A DNA stretch of 64,000 nt from an uncultured Flaviramulus sp. (GTDB lineage: Bacteria; Bacteroidota; Bacteroidia; Flavobacteriales; Flavobacteriaceae). Location of the stretch: positions 496,001 through 560,000 of the forward strand of contig CANMUP010000002.1 of the NCBI GenBank assembly GCA_947501105.1, written 5' to 3'. Numbering within the stretch: position 1 is the stretch's first letter; each line of letters opens with the position of its first letter. The notes beneath the pieces were generated by a model that did no database searches, was not told the origin of the DNA, and saw only the letters and a program-made list of their open reading frames with translations. Below, piece by piece: positions 8,543 through 18,472 of this stretch. A program made the translations under genes and the position numbers.

Positions 8543-9577
8543 ATGTACAAATTATTACTTCGTCCTTTATTTTTTTTATTCGACCCAGAAAAGATTCATT
8601 ATTTTACTTTCTCGTTAATAAAATTTATTTCTAAAATACCTGGATTTAATTCAATATTTAGAAGTTTATATGTTGTAAATGATAAACGACTAGAGCGCAA
8701 TTTATTCGGTTTAACTTTTAAAAACCCAGTTGGTTTAGCTGCAGGTTTTGATAAAAACGCGGTGTTGTATAACGAACTAGCAAACTTCGGATTTGGTTTT
8801 ATTGAAATTGGCACAGTAACGCCAAAGGCTCAAGCTGGAAATCCTAAAAAACGATTGTTTAGGTTGAAAGATGACCAAGGGATTATTAACCGAATGGGGT
8901 TTAACAACGAAGGTTTAGAAGGTGCTATTTCGCAATTAAAGAAGAATAAAGGCAAGCTGATTATTGGCGGTAATATTGGAAAGAACACTCAAACAAAGCC
9001 AGAAGATTATACAAATGATTATTTGGAGTGTTTTGATGCTTTGCATCCTTATGTTGATTATTTTGTGCTAAATGTAAGTTGCCCAAATGTAGGTAGTCAT
9101 GCAAAGCTAAATGATAAAGACTATTTAGAAGAACTGATAAATGCCGTTCAAAATGCCAACAAAACGTTTGAAAAACAGAAACCAATTCTTTTAAAAATAG
9201 CACCAGATTTAAACACAAATCAACTAGATGAAATTATTCAACTTGTTACTGATACCAAATTAGATGGTGTAATTGCAAGTAATACTTCGATGGATAGGAG
9301 TGATTTAAAAGCCACTAAAAAACAGTTGGAATCTATTGGAAATGGTGGTTTAAGTGGACAACCTATAAAAGAAAAAAGCACACAAGTCATTAAATATCTT
9401 TCTGAGAATAGTAATAAATCATTTCCCATTATTGGTGTTGGAGGTGTACATTCTGCAAAAGATGCTCTCGAAAAAATTAATGCAGGAGCAGACTTAATAC
9501 AAATTTATACAGGCTTTATTTACGAAGGACCAAGTTTAATTAAGTCTATAAACAAAGCAATTTTAAAAGAAAGCTAG
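8543..9577 (+). CDS. pyrD: Dihydroorotate dehydrogenase (quinone), class 2
   Basis: 344-residue FMN enzyme that oxidises dihydroorotate to orotate in pyrimidine synthesis and passes electrons to membrane quinone. The class 2 N-terminal helix extension ([13 protein letters not shown]...[11 protein letters not shown]) precedes the barrel. Core motifs [20 protein letters not shown] and NVSCPNVG (with the catalytic Ser of this class) and the phosphate-binding GVGGV are present. It converges on the M43 protease gene with only 3 bases between the stops and no terminator hairpin. Confidence 0.96.
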   Translation: MYKLLLRPLFFLFDPEKIHYFTFSLIKFISKIPGFNSIFRSLYVVNDKRLERNLFGLTFKNPVGLAAGFDKNAVLYNELANFGFGFIEIGTVTPKAQAGNPKKRLFRLKDDQGIINRMGFNNEGLEGAISQLKKNKGKLIIGGNIGKNTQTKPEDYTNDYLECFDALHPYVDYFVLNVSCPNVGSHAKLNDKDYLEELINAVQNANKTFEKQKPILLKIAPDLNTNQLDEIIQLVTDTKLDGVIASNTSMDRSDLKATKKQLESIGNGGLSGQPIKEKSTQVIKYLSENSNKSFPIIGVGGVHSAKDALEKINAGADLIQIYTGFIYEGPSLIKSINKAILKES

Positions 9578-9580
9578 TTT

Positions 9581-11503
9581 TTATTTGATTATTTTTTTTA
9601 AAACTCTGGAATTACCATCATTTAAAATAAGTAAATAAGTTCCTGAGGGTAAACTACTCACATTAATTGGTCGATTAGACACTGTGCCAGTTAAAAATGT
9701 TTGACCAACTAAATTAGAGATTACATAGTTGGAAACTAATTTTGAATCATTAGCTTTTACATAAAGCAAATCACTTTTAACAGGGTTAGGGTATACTTTA
9801 TAAGAGTCATCAGATATAGGTGTATGAATCGTTTTAATAAAAATATCATCAATTGCGATATCACCTTCCCAACTAGAACCTCTAATAGCTCTAAACCTAA
9901 CTTTTATAGTTTGATAAGTGTAAGAAGATAAATCAATCGATGCTGTTAAAAAAGCATCATCCTGATTGTTTTGTTGGCTACCAATAAGCGCTGGAATAAC
10001 ATCGTTAATATAGCCTGTGTCTGTTTTTAAATCAATATGCAACTCACCTATACCATTTCCAAACATATGGTATGCAAATTCAAGTTCTGAGTTTTCTTTG
10101 CTAATAATGAAACAAGGTGAAACAAATTCAGCAATATCACCAGGTTCGGCGCCAGAAGCTTCAACATAAATATACTTGCCTAAAGTTTCATCTGAATTAT
10201 CCTTATTAGGACCAGTATTTTCTGTATATGTTTTTCCGAAATTTGAATACCAATTGTATCCGTTTTTTGATACATCGTTGGCTGTCCAACCTTTATCCCC
10301 TGCTATTTCAAAATTATTAAAATTTTCATTTAGCATTTCTGACTGAGTGCCAACTTTAATATATTTAGAATAGGTTTTACTTATAGATTTTGATTTATTC
10401 GAAACCTTAAGTGTCACATCAAAAACTCCAGAGTTATATGTATGTATTGGGTTTGGAGATGTATAATCAATAACCCCATCGGAGTCTATATCCCATTCCC
10501 ATTGAGTTATGTTTTTACAATTGCTTTTGAACTGTACTGTCAAATTCTCTTCACAAGTTTGACTTATGTCTGCACTAAAATCAGCATTAAACGAAGGACA
10601 AGATAAATAGTTTTTTGTTGTCATGAAAAAGGCATACATGCGTGCCAATTGCTGTTGTGTAAAATGAGTTCTGCATCCTTTTTTAGAATACGACATCATG
10701 TTTTGTGAGTCTGGATTAAATGCATTCCCATGTGCATCAGTTTCTGTACCAATATATTCACAAAAATTATTTACGTTTTTATCTGTAAGCTTCGGATCTG
10801 CTGGTGTATCGCAAATGCCGTCACCATCGGTATCGCAATTACTTCCATCAACTAACTCAGTAGTTAAGGAGTCATTTTTTGGCCCATGTGTATGCATCAA
10901 AGAGAAAAAATGCCCCATTTCGTGTGCTAATGAAGAATCGTTTGTAGCACAATCATTTTTCATAACAATAACATCTTGCCTTCCAGCATTATTGCTATAA
11001 CCACAGATACTTTCGTTTGAAGTGTTTTTAATAAAATCTGTAAAATAAATATTTATTAACCCTGCAACATTATTTTTTTCAGTTAGTATACTTTCATCAC
11101 TTTTATTAAAATGACATAACTTATCATCATCAATATAATTTATACCATCACACAAGAAAAACTCCATTAAGGCATCTCGATAAATTTCGTTTAAGCTAGA
11201 AATAGCACTATTAAGCTCAGAAATGCTAAGTCCTCCAGTTCCATTTGAATTTCTTATAATATGTGCTTTTATGGGTATTGAGTTTATGGTTTTTACAGGA
11301 ATATCCCCTTTACCAAATTTAGCATTTAAAAACTCCTGTTCATAGGTTTTAAGTTGAGGTTTTATAGCTTGAATATATTTTATAGATTCTGGAGAAGTTA
11401 TGGTGCCACAATCTGATGCTAGATTTTGACTATACAGAATATTTGTGATAGTAAAACATACTAAGAAAAAAAGAAATTTGAATCTTGAGGTAAAAATATT
11501 CAT
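9581..11503 (-). CDS. T9SS-secreted M43 (pappalysin-like) metalloprotease with PKD domain
   Basis: 640-residue secreted protease. A signal peptide (about 1-26, ending NILYSQ) is followed by a catalytic domain with the extended zinc motif HEMGHFFSLMHTH (about 194-206) and a downstream MSYSKKGCR Met-turn. A PKD-type beta domain (about 310-390) precedes a jelly-roll-like region, and a type IX secretion sorting domain (SYKVYPNPV..., last 75 residues) ends the protein. I start at the ATG at 11503 rather than the upstream TTG at 11512. The T9SS domain implies export across the outer membrane and surface anchoring or release. Confidence 0.92.
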   Translation of the reverse strand: MNIFTSRFKFLFFLVCFTITNILYSQNLASDCGTITSPESIKYIQAIKPQLKTYEQEFLNAKFGKGDIPVKTINSIPIKAHIIRNSNGTGGLSISELNSAISSLNEIYRDALMEFFLCDGINYIDDDKLCHFNKSDESILTEKNNVAGLINIYFTDFIKNTSNESICGYSNNAGRQDVIVMKNDCATNDSSLAHEMGHFFSLMHTHGPKNDSLTTELVDGSNCDTDGDGICDTPADPKLTDKNVNNFCEYIGTETDAHGNAFNPDSQNMMSYSKKGCRTHFTQQQLARMYAFFMTTKNYLSCPSFNADFSADISQTCEENLTVQFKSNCKNITQWEWDIDSDGVIDYTSPNPIHTYNSGVFDVTLKVSNKSKSISKTYSKYIKVGTQSEMLNENFNNFEIAGDKGWTANDVSKNGYNWYSNFGKTYTENTGPNKDNSDETLGKYIYVEASGAEPGDIAEFVSPCFIISKENSELEFAYHMFGNGIGELHIDLKTDTGYINDVIPALIGSQQNNQDDAFLTASIDLSSYTYQTIKVRFRAIRGSSWEGDIAIDDIFIKTIHTPISDDSYKVYPNPVKSDLLYVKANDSKLVSNYVISNLVGQTFLTGTVSNRPINVSSLPSGTYLLILNDGNSRVLKKIIK

Positions 11504-11607
11504 TTGGGGCAAACATTTGTTTAAATGTATGCTTAATTGAATATTATGAATAATAAAAACGTTTAAGCGTTATATTTTATCGGTTAGATTGAAAAATCGA
11601 CTTAAAA

Positions 11608-12552
11608 TCAGTTAATTACTAGTTTTTTAGTAGTGTTTTTATCTGCAGATTTTAAACTTAAAAGATAAACTCCTTTATTTAAATCAAACAAATCAACCTC
11701 TAATTTGGATAAGCCTTTTTCAATAGAAATATCTTTTACTAGTTTACCTAAAACATTATAAACCTTTACTGATGTTAAATCGATATTTTGAATATTTGAA
11801 ATTGTAATTTTTCCTTTAGTAGGGTTTGGATAAATTTTAGCATTTTCTAAAGTTTCAATATCATTACTACTTAAAGTTGAACTAACGTAAGTAAAAGTCA
11901 CAGTGCCAATTTTATTTGCATTAAAAGGCGTAGTATTTGTGCGATTTGTTATCACACCTATTGGGTTAGTGTCTGGATTACTTCCCGAATAACCAGTTCC
12001 GTCCTCAGTCCCAGCGTCATAAGGAAATACGTCTACAGTAAAAGTATCTTTCCAGCCGTTGTTTACTCCATTATTTCCCGACCTTAAGGTTAAACCATCA
12101 ATACCTATAAACCAATCTGGACTTGGAGCAATCATAGAAGCTAAACTTACTAATGGAAAATCTTCACTTACTTGCACTCCATTTCTAGTTATAGTACCCT
12201 TAGCTGAACCTAATCCCCCAGCATTAATATACTGATCAGCATCAGCATTATTGTTTACTTCTGTTTGAAAAGTAGCTGTAGCTCCAGTTTCTGCAACCGA
12301 TTCAATTCCTGGAGAGGCAGCGGCTCCCATCATTAAAAATGTACCAGCGGTTTTATGAGTTGTAATAACTAAACCCGACCAATGCGCACTTCCTGGTAAA
12401 GCAATTGTACTTTGCCCTGTTGTTGGGTTATCTGCAACCGATTCCCATACACTTTCAAATTCAATATTATATGTAGCTGTACTTTGTCCAAATACTGTAT
12501 ATAAAGAGAAAAATGTAAATAATAAAAATAATGAAGAAGTAATTTTTTTCAT
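11608..12552 (-). CDS. Spondin-domain protein with T9SS sorting signal
   Basis: 314 residues: signal peptide (about 1-22, ending TVFGQS), then a spondin_N-like domain (about 25-220) recognisable from YNIEFESVWES..., HWSGLVITTHK, SPDWFIGIDGL and the DAGTEDG region, then a C-terminal type A sorting domain (IYPNPTKGKITISN to the end). In animals spondin domains are extracellular-matrix modules; in Bacteroidota their role is unknown, adhesion being the usual inference. It lies upstream of and in line with the M43 protease gene, both exported by T9SS, with a 104-bp gap and no clear shared promoter. Confidence 0.85.
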   Translation of the reverse strand: MKKITSSLFLLFTFFSLYTVFGQSTATYNIEFESVWESVADNPTTGQSTIALPGSAHWSGLVITTHKTAGTFLMMGAAASPGIESVAETGATATFQTEVNNNADADQYINAGGLGSAKGTITRNGVQVSEDFPLVSLASMIAPSPDWFIGIDGLTLRSGNNGVNNGWKDTFTVDVFPYDAGTEDGTGYSGSNPDTNPIGVITNRTNTTPFNANKIGTVTFTYVSSTLSSNDIETLENAKIYPNPTKGKITISNIQNIDLTSVKVYNVLGKLVKDISIEKGLSKLEVDLFDLNKGVYLLSLKSADKNTTKKLVIN

Positions 12553-12652
12553 GAGTTTAATAGCTTAGTGGTTTAATAAATATTTAAGTCTAATTAAATT
12601 ACTATCCCTTACAAAATAATAGTATTTTTATCGTTAAATTTCTATTCGTTAA

Positions 12653-13516
12653 ATGCCTAGTAAAGTAAAAATAATTGAATGCCCACGTGATGCTATGCAG
12701 GGTATAAAAGATTTTATTCCAACTGTGAGTAAAGTTCAATATATTCAATCGTTGCTACGTGTTGGGTTTGATACTATAGATTTTGGGAGCTTTGTATCGC
12801 CAAAAGCTATACCGCAAATGGTTGATACTGCCCAGGTTTTATCACAACTAGATTTAAGTAAAACAACTAGCAAATTATTAGCTATTGTTGCAAACCAAAG
12901 AGGAGCCGAAAATGCTTCAATTCATAAAGAAATAGATTATTTAGGTTATCCATTTTCTATTTCCGAAAATTTTCAAATGCGTAATACTCATAAAACTATT
13001 GCGCAGTCGGTTTTAATTTTAGAAGATATTTTAAATATTGCAGATAAAACTAACAAAGAAGTTGTGGTTTATATATCTATGGGATTTGGCAATCCTTATG
13101 GAGACCCTTGGAATGTAAATATAGTAGGTGAGTGGACCGAACGTTTAAATAAAATGGGAGTTAAAATACTATCGTTAAGCGATACTGTTGGCACATCAAA
13201 TCCCGAAAGTATAGATTATTTATTTTCTAATCTAATACCAGAATACTCAAATATAGAATTTGGAGCGCACTTGCACACCACACCAACCACTTGGTTCGAA
13301 AAAGTAGATGCAGCTTATAAAGCAGGGTGTATGCGTTTTGATGGAGCCATACAAGGCTTTGGAGGTTGCCCTATGGCAAAAGATGAACTTACTGGTAACA
13401 TGCCAACCGAAAAATTATTATCATACTTCACTTCTCAAAAAAATAATAGTTTAAATGCACTCAGTTTTGAGAGTGCTTATAACGAAGCTTCTAAAATATT
13501 TAATACTTACCATTAA
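12653..13516 (+). CDS. Hydroxymethylglutaryl-CoA lyase
   Basis: 287-residue TIM-barrel lyase that splits HMG-CoA to acetoacetate and acetyl-CoA, the last step of leucine breakdown. Metal/substrate residues are seen in ECPRD at the N-terminus and in HLHTT (His206, His208). The mobile-loop catalytic cysteine is in GFGGCPMA (Cys239). Length matches bacterial HMG-CoA lyases. It stands alone between a T9SS gene and the porin gene, without other leucine-degradation genes in view. Confidence 0.93.
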   Translation: MPSKVKIIECPRDAMQGIKDFIPTVSKVQYIQSLLRVGFDTIDFGSFVSPKAIPQMVDTAQVLSQLDLSKTTSKLLAIVANQRGAENASIHKEIDYLGYPFSISENFQMRNTHKTIAQSVLILEDILNIADKTNKEVVVYISMGFGNPYGDPWNVNIVGEWTERLNKMGVKILSLSDTVGTSNPESIDYLFSNLIPEYSNIEFGAHLHTTPTTWFEKVDAAYKAGCMRFDGAIQGFGGCPMAKDELTGNMPTEKLLSYFTSQKNNSLNALSFESAYNEASKIFNTYH

Positions 13517-13596
13517 AATTTTTACACTTATAATTCTGATATTCAATAAGTAATATTTTTTTGTAAAAAATTATTTTAATTTATTCTAAATAAGCT

Positions 13597-13626
13597 TTGT
13601 GTAAATAATAATCTGTTTTATATTTG
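13597..13626 (+). promoter_or_regulatory. Predicted promoter of the porin gene
   Basis: TTG (13597-13599), 19-base spacer, TATATTTG (13619-13626): a full match to the Bacteroidota consensus, giving a leader of roughly 50 bases before the ATG at 13681. Confidence 0.75.
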
Positions 13627-13680
13627 CAGCTTCAAATAAACAATTATTTATAATCAGTCTAAATAAAAACAAGACACGAA

Positions 13681-14859
13681 ATGAAAAGACTAACCTTACT
13701 TTTTTCAATCTTATTAGTATCATTGGCAAGTGCCCAAACACAGCAAGATTCAATCACTTTTGATCCTCAAAAACAATTAAATGCAGCACAACGTTTGCTT
13801 TCTGGTAACTATGGTAAAGCAGTTACAGTTGGTGCGTATGGCGAATTAACGTATAATCAGCCAGAGGCTAACAATGGAGAATTGGATGTTCAGCGCTTAG
13901 TATTGCTTTTTGGTTATAAGTTTAACGATAAAACTCAGTTTATTACAGAAGTTGAGTTTGAACACGTGGAAGAAGTTTTTATAGAACAGGCCTTTATAAA
14001 CTATGCTATTGCACCAAATGTAAGCTTACGTGGTGGTTTAATGTTAGTGCCTATGGGTATAGTTAACGAGTTTCACGAACCAACTACATTTAATGGAGTA
14101 GAACGACCAGCAATAGACAATGCCATTGTACCAACAACTTGGCGAGAAATTGGTATTGGTGTTACAGGTAGATTTAACGAAATATCTTTAGGATATCAAG
14201 CTTATGTATTTAATGGCTTTAAATCTACTGCTTTTGATGGAGATGGTGGAGTAAGTGGTTTTTTAAAAGGATCTAACGGATTACGTGGTGGACGACAAAA
14301 GGCAATCAAATCAACAGTTGATAGTCCAACACTTTCAACAAAATTTGATTATTATGGTATCCCAGGATTACGTCTAGGGCTTGCAGGATATTTTGGTAAA
14401 ACTCAAGCAGAAGATGATGTAGAAGAGATTGATGGCGCTAATATTGGTATTTCAATGATAGGTCTAGATGCGCGTTATGCATTCCAACGTTTTACAGCAC
14501 GTGGGCAGTTTATTCATGCAACTTTAAGCGATACAGAAGCTTATAATAATTTAACAGGGCGAGATTTAGGTAGTGCACTTCAAGGATGGTATCTAGAAGG
14601 GGCTTACAATTTACTTTCTCAAGAAAAGCAACAACGATTGTTTGCCTTTTTAAGATATGAACAATATGATACACATGCAGATACTGATGGTGCTTTAGTA
14701 CAGAACGATGCTTACAATCGTACCGATGTTACTACAGGATTAAGTTATCATATTGCGCCAGGAGTAGTACTAAAAGGAGACTACCAGTTTAGAGACAATG
14801 CAGTATCTGGCGGAGATGTACCAAACAGGCTTAACTTTGGTATTGGCGTTTGGTTCTAA
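13681..14859 (+). CDS. Outer-membrane porin, phosphate-selective-porin (OprO/P) like
   Basis: 392-residue beta-barrel protein with a signal peptide (about 1-18, ending ASAQ). The rest alternates polar and hydrophobic residues in strands, with landmarks EHVEEVFIEQAFINY and RGGLMLVPMGIVNEFHEPTTFNGVERP typical of the Bacteroidota porin family. The last residue is aromatic (GVWF), a barrel-assembly signature. The solute is unknown. A strong promoter lies upstream and a palindromic repeat follows. The FMN-binding gene downstream is in the same direction and may be functionally linked. Confidence 0.85.
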   Translation: MKRLTLLFSILLVSLASAQTQQDSITFDPQKQLNAAQRLLSGNYGKAVTVGAYGELTYNQPEANNGELDVQRLVLLFGYKFNDKTQFITEVEFEHVEEVFIEQAFINYAIAPNVSLRGGLMLVPMGIVNEFHEPTTFNGVERPAIDNAIVPTTWREIGIGVTGRFNEISLGYQAYVFNGFKSTAFDGDGGVSGFLKGSNGLRGGRQKAIKSTVDSPTLSTKFDYYGIPGLRLGLAGYFGKTQAEDDVEEIDGANIGISMIGLDARYAFQRFTARGQFIHATLSDTEAYNNLTGRDLGSALQGWYLEGAYNLLSQEKQQRLFAFLRYEQYDTHADTDGALVQNDAYNRTDVTTGLSYHIAPGVVLKGDYQFRDNAVSGGDVPNRLNFGIGVWF

Positions 14860-14872
14860 AAAAATAGTTTAA

Positions 14873-14960
14873 GGCGTTACCCTTTTAGGGTCGGGCTTTC
14901 GGCAGTCGCTTCCCGATAAAAAATCGGGAGAGCTTCAACAAATGCCTCAATCCCTAACGC
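14873..14960. repeat. Interspersed palindromic repeat, family B, copy 1
   Basis: 88-bp element opening ggcgttacc and closing tccctaacgc, so the ends gcgtta/taacgc are inverted. It has an inner hairpin tcccgat (14911-14917) / atcggga (14923-14929) and the shared core agggtcgggctt. A related copy with the same ends and core is at 37791-37934. Both are intergenic. Confidence 0.75.
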
Positions 14961-15056
14961 ACAAGTACCAAGTAGCTTATTCGTAAATAATATTATTACC
15001 AATAAGCTATTTGACATTTTAATTGTTAAAAGAATAAAAAACAATACTTTTACAAT

Positions 15057-15584
15057 ATGAATTTAAAACAGGTTTCATTATTAATTTTAGCTTTAATTAT
15101 GATGTCTTTTGGTCTACCAAAAAACATTCAGAAAAAAGTAAATAAAGAAATCGTAAAAACTTACGGTATTGAAGCTTTCGATTTTACCGAAGTTATTATT
15201 GCTTCAGATGTTGCAAAAGGGTTACCATCTAAGTTTGAAGCCAATAATTTATTTAAAATTGAAGCTAATGGCAACCTTTTAGGTTATGCCTACTTATCTA
15301 AGGCACCAAGTAAAACAGCACTTTTTGATTATTTAGTATTATTAGATAAAGACTTAATTGTTTTAAAATCTAAAGTTTTAATCTACAGAGAAGAATACGG
15401 TGGCGAAATTGGTAGTAAGCGTTGGTTAAAACAATTTATAGGTAAAAAAGGTGGAGATCAATTGAAACATGGCAATAATATTATGGCCATTTCTGGAGCT
15501 ACTATTTCTGTACGTTCTATGACAAATGCGATGAATGACTTTCTTGAGTCTTTAAGAATACTTCAAAGCAAAAACATCTTGTAA
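15057..15584 (+). CDS. FMN-binding domain protein (extracytoplasmic flavin)
   Basis: 175-residue exported protein with an N-terminal hydrophobic segment (about 4-19). The C-terminal FMN-binding domain carries SGATIS (146-151), the S/T-GAT-x-S/T motif at which ApbE-type flavin transferases attach FMN covalently, as in NqrC and RnfG. This suggests an electron carrier on the outer face of the cytoplasmic membrane. The next gene, a four-helix membrane protein, starts right after the stop codon, so the two form an operon and possibly a complex. Confidence 0.82.
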   Translation: MNLKQVSLLILALIMMSFGLPKNIQKKVNKEIVKTYGIEAFDFTEVIIASDVAKGLPSKFEANNLFKIEANGNLLGYAYLSKAPSKTALFDYLVLLDKDLIVLKSKVLIYREEYGGEIGSKRWLKQFIGKKGGDQLKHGNNIMAISGATISVRSMTNAMNDFLESLRILQSKNIL

Positions 15585-16073
15585 ATGCAGTTAAACGGAT
15601 TAATATTTACACTTCCTAAAGAGATTAAATTATTAATCGGGGCTTTTATAATTGTACTAAGTATTGGTTTTTATACAGGTTTATTATTTGTTGGCGAAAC
15701 ATCATCTGCTAATCCAAACGGTATTGAAGAACAATATTTAGGGAATGAAGATGATGAAAATGCAACAATAATGCGCTTTAAAAAAAGCGATAAAGAAATG
15801 CTCACATTGGTACATAATCATATCTTATCAATGGCCATTATTTTCTTTTTGGTAGGGCTTTTAGTTTCTGTTACAAAGCTAAATAATAAGTTTAAGCTAT
15901 TTCTAATCATTGAGCCATTTGTATCTGTAATACTCACTTTTGGAGGTCTTTATTTGCTTTGGACTGGCATCTTATGGATGAAGTATATAGTTGTGTTTTC
16001 TGGTATTTTAATGACACTTACTTTTTCGCTTTCGGTATTAATTGTATTAAAACAATTATTTCAAAAGAGATAA
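15585..16073 (+). CDS. Four-helix membrane protein, putative partner of the FMN-binding protein
   Basis: 162 residues with hydrophobic segments at about 17-36, 78-99, 104-127 and 131-157. A polar, acidic loop between helices 1 and 2 contains GNEDDEN. Helix 2 begins with LVHNHILSMA, whose two histidines near the membrane face could ligate haem or quinone, though I see no known cytochrome motif. The start is adjacent to the stop of the FMN-binding gene, indicating translational coupling. Function is inferred only from this pairing. Confidence 0.75.
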   Translation: MQLNGLIFTLPKEIKLLIGAFIIVLSIGFYTGLLFVGETSSANPNGIEEQYLGNEDDENATIMRFKKSDKEMLTLVHNHILSMAIIFFLVGLLVSVTKLNNKFKLFLIIEPFVSVILTFGGLYLLWTGILWMKYIVVFSGILMTLTFSLSVLIVLKQLFQKR

Positions 16074-16107
16074 CTTAAAATATATTTTCTCGTACTTTTA
16101 TAACGTT

Positions 16108-16812
16108 ATGAGATGGATTTTAATATTAATCTTTTTTCTTTTTAATAATTCGGTTTCTGCTAAAGAATGGCGAAACATAAAAACGTATCAAAAAGTTACA
16201 CAAAAGCAAAACCTCTCTCCATCCGATTGGTTAAAGTCAGATCGACTAAAAAACACTTTGGTTTGGCAAAATGCTAACAACTACAACCTAATTAATAATT
16301 TTCCTCAAGAATATATTAAAATAAAAGAGCGAAGAGATTTTTACAAATGGATGTATAACCAGCTTAATAAACTAGGGCACGAAGTTGTTTGGGTAAAAAT
16401 GGCACATTATATTTCTACCAAATTGCGTAAAATGGAATCCCTTCCATATTCAATATTTTCTAGTAAAAAGGTTTTAAAATATGCCAATACAGGTAGCGAA
16501 ATGGTTTTTAATAACGCTTTCTTAGAGCTAAGTTTAATATATAAATCTAATAAAATTTATAAAGGAAATAGAGCAGTAAACTGGGATAAAGATATTTTGC
16601 ACAAAGAGCAGTTTTTATGGATTGATAGTATTTATAAAACGATGGATAAACGAAGTTTAAAAAAATTGCATCGTATTGCTAAAGGCAAGTTTTTATATGG
16701 ATTGGTTGTGCCTAAAGCAATTCGATTTGATAGTGATCTCTTAAGTGCGGAAGCACGGTATAATTACGCTTTTAATACCCTTAGAGTGTATTGTATAAAC
16801 AGATATAAATAA
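16108..16812 (+). CDS. Exported hypothetical protein
   Basis: 234 residues with a signal peptide (about 1-18, ending SVSA) and a basic, aromatic-rich mature region containing RRDFYKWMYNQL and GHEVVWVKMAHYISTKLR. No recognised domain. It is same-strand and 34 bp behind the membrane protein gene, so it may be the third gene of the FMN-binding operon, acting in the periplasm. It ends before the guaB promoter. Confidence 0.65.
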   Translation: MRWILILIFFLFNNSVSAKEWRNIKTYQKVTQKQNLSPSDWLKSDRLKNTLVWQNANNYNLINNFPQEYIKIKERRDFYKWMYNQLNKLGHEVVWVKMAHYISTKLRKMESLPYSIFSSKKVLKYANTGSEMVFNNAFLELSLIYKSNKIYKGNRAVNWDKDILHKEQFLWIDSIYKTMDKRSLKKLHRIAKGKFLYGLVVPKAIRFDSDLLSAEARYNYAFNTLRVYCINRYK

Positions 16813-16838
16813 TTAACACTTATTATATATTTAAGTCG

Positions 16839-16868
16839 TATATTTGCACGCAATTATAACGTAATTGC
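16839..16868 (+). promoter_or_regulatory. guaB promoter box and adjoining palindrome
   Basis: TATATTTG (16839-16846) is a good -7 box. Immediately after it lies a perfect inverted repeat gcaatta (16850-16856), taacg, taattgc (16862-16868), ending three bases before the ATG. Its position over the transcription start and leader would suit an operator or an RNA hairpin. No -33 TTG is clear. Confidence 0.5.
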
Positions 16869-16871
16869 ACA

Positions 16872-18344
16872 ATGACTTCACATCAAAACAAATTAGTAGG
16901 AGAAGGTTTAACCTACGACGACGTCCTTTTAGTTCCAGCATTTTCAGAAGTACTTCCTCGCGAAGTTAGCATTCAAACAAAATTTACTCGTAACATTACT
17001 ATTAATGTGCCTATTATTTCGGCAGCAATGGATACCGTTACAGAAAGCAAAATGGCAATAGCTATGGCGCAAGAAGGAGGTATTGGTGTGTTGCACAAAA
17101 ACATGACTATTGAGGCGCAAGCAATGAAAGTTAGAAAAGTGAAACGTGCAGAAAGTGGTATGATTATCGACCCTGTTACTTTACCATTAACGGCTTCAGT
17201 TGCAGATGCTAAACAATCCATGGCTGAAAACGGTATTGGCGGGATTCCTATTGTTGATGGAAATGGGATTTTAAAAGGTATTGTTACCAATCGTGATTTA
17301 CGTTTTGAGCATGAAAATAAAAGACCGATTACTGAAGTCATGACAAGTGAAAACTTGGTAACATCTTCAGTTGGAACTTCATTACAAGATGCGGAAAAAA
17401 TTCTTCAGCAACATAAAATAGAAAAATTACTTATTGTAGACGATAATTTTAAATTATCTGGGTTAATAACCTTTAGAGATATTACAAAAGTCACTCAAAA
17501 ACCTATAGCAAATAAAGATCAATATGGTCGTTTGCGTGTAGCTGCTGCTATTGGAGTTACAGGTGATGCTGTAGATAGAGCAGAGGCTTTAGTAAATGCA
17601 GGTGTAGATGCGGTGGTTATTGATACAGCACATGGACATACAAGAGGTGTGGTATCTGTCTTAAAAGAGATAAAAGCTAAATTCTCAGGATTAGATGTTA
17701 TTGTTGGTAACATCGCAACTGGAGCAGCTGCTAAATATTTAGTTGAAGCTGGTGCAGATGCCGTAAAAGTTGGTATTGGTCCTGGGTCTATTTGTACAAC
17801 GCGTGTGGTTGCAGGTGTTGGTTTTCCTCAATTTTCAGCAGTTTTAGAAGTTGCTGAAGCTATAAAAGGCACTGGTGTTCCGGTAATTGCAGACGGTGGT
17901 ATTCGTTATACAGGAGATATACCAAAGGCTATTGCTGCTGGTGCAGATACGGTTATGTTAGGATCGCTTTTAGCAGGAACTAAAGAATCGCCTGGAGAAA
18001 CTATTATTTACGAAGGAAGAAAATTTAAGTCGTATCGAGGTATGGGATCAGTTGAAGCTATGAAACAAGGTAGTAAAGACCGTTATTTTCAAGATGTAGA
18101 AGACGATATTAAAAAATTAGTACCCGAAGGTATTGTAGGTCGTGTACCTTATAAAGGCGATTTATACGAAAGTATTCATCAATTTATTGGCGGTTTACGT
18201 GCAGGTATGGGATACTGTGGTGCTAAAGACATTGATACTTTAAAAGAAACTGGACAATTTGTTAAAATTACTGCTAGCGGTATTAACGAAAGCCATCCAC
18301 ATGATGTAACTATTACCAAAGAATCTCCTAATTATTCGAGGTAA
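16872..18344 (+). CDS. guaB: IMP dehydrogenase
   Basis: 490-residue enzyme (EC 1.1.1.205) that oxidises IMP to XMP with NAD, the rate-limiting step to GMP; cytosolic tetramer. The barrel is interrupted by a tandem CBS regulatory pair (about 95-210). The catalytic cysteine is in GPGSICTT (Cys308), and the flap contains RGMGS near residue 390. Full length for the bacterial family. guaA, the next enzyme, lies separately at 55247. A cassette-like insertion begins 9 bases after the stop codon. Confidence 0.97.
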   Translation: MTSHQNKLVGEGLTYDDVLLVPAFSEVLPREVSIQTKFTRNITINVPIISAAMDTVTESKMAIAMAQEGGIGVLHKNMTIEAQAMKVRKVKRAESGMIIDPVTLPLTASVADAKQSMAENGIGGIPIVDGNGILKGIVTNRDLRFEHENKRPITEVMTSENLVTSSVGTSLQDAEKILQQHKIEKLLIVDDNFKLSGLITFRDITKVTQKPIANKDQYGRLRVAAAIGVTGDAVDRAEALVNAGVDAVVIDTAHGHTRGVVSVLKEIKAKFSGLDVIVGNIATGAAAKYLVEAGADAVKVGIGPGSICTTRVVAGVGFPQFSAVLEVAEAIKGTGVPVIADGGIRYTGDIPKAIAAGADTVMLGSLLAGTKESPGETIIYEGRKFKSYRGMGSVEAMKQGSKDRYFQDVEDDIKKLVPEGIVGRVPYKGDLYESIHQFIGGLRAGMGYCGAKDIDTLKETGQFVKITASGINESHPHDVTITKESPNYSR

Positions 18345-18356
18345 TTTTTAAGGTTC

Positions 18357-18456
18357 GTTTAACGGTTACGTATATGGAAAGTTGCGTGTTTGTGTGCGAG
18401 GATTTTCCGAAGGAAAATCAGAAGCTAGCAAACAAAGCAACTCCCATTGGTTAAGC
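18357..18456 (-). other. attC-like recombination site
   Basis: In cassette (minus) orientation the 100-bp site begins GCTTAAC and ends GTTAAAC, matching integron R'' (RYYYAAC) and R' (GTTRRRY) boxes. Between them are paired arms: agttgc/gcaact (18380-18385 with 18437-18442), gtttg/caaac (18388-18392 with 18429-18433) and a central gattttcc-gaa-ggaaaatc hairpin (18401-18419). Unpaired bases between the arms make the palindrome imperfect, as in attC. The length is within the known attC range. Confidence 0.6.
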
Positions 18457-18472
18457 ACAAAATAGCAATTTT

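Noticed and set aside
14990-15056. Riboswitch or attenuator before the FMN-binding gene
   Set aside because: The structured part belongs to the interspersed repeat at 14873-14960; no conserved FMN (RFN) element motifs are visible.
17519-17713. Antisense frames within guaB (also 16973-17341)
   Set aside because: Shadow frames caused by the regular codon use of the highly conserved guaB.
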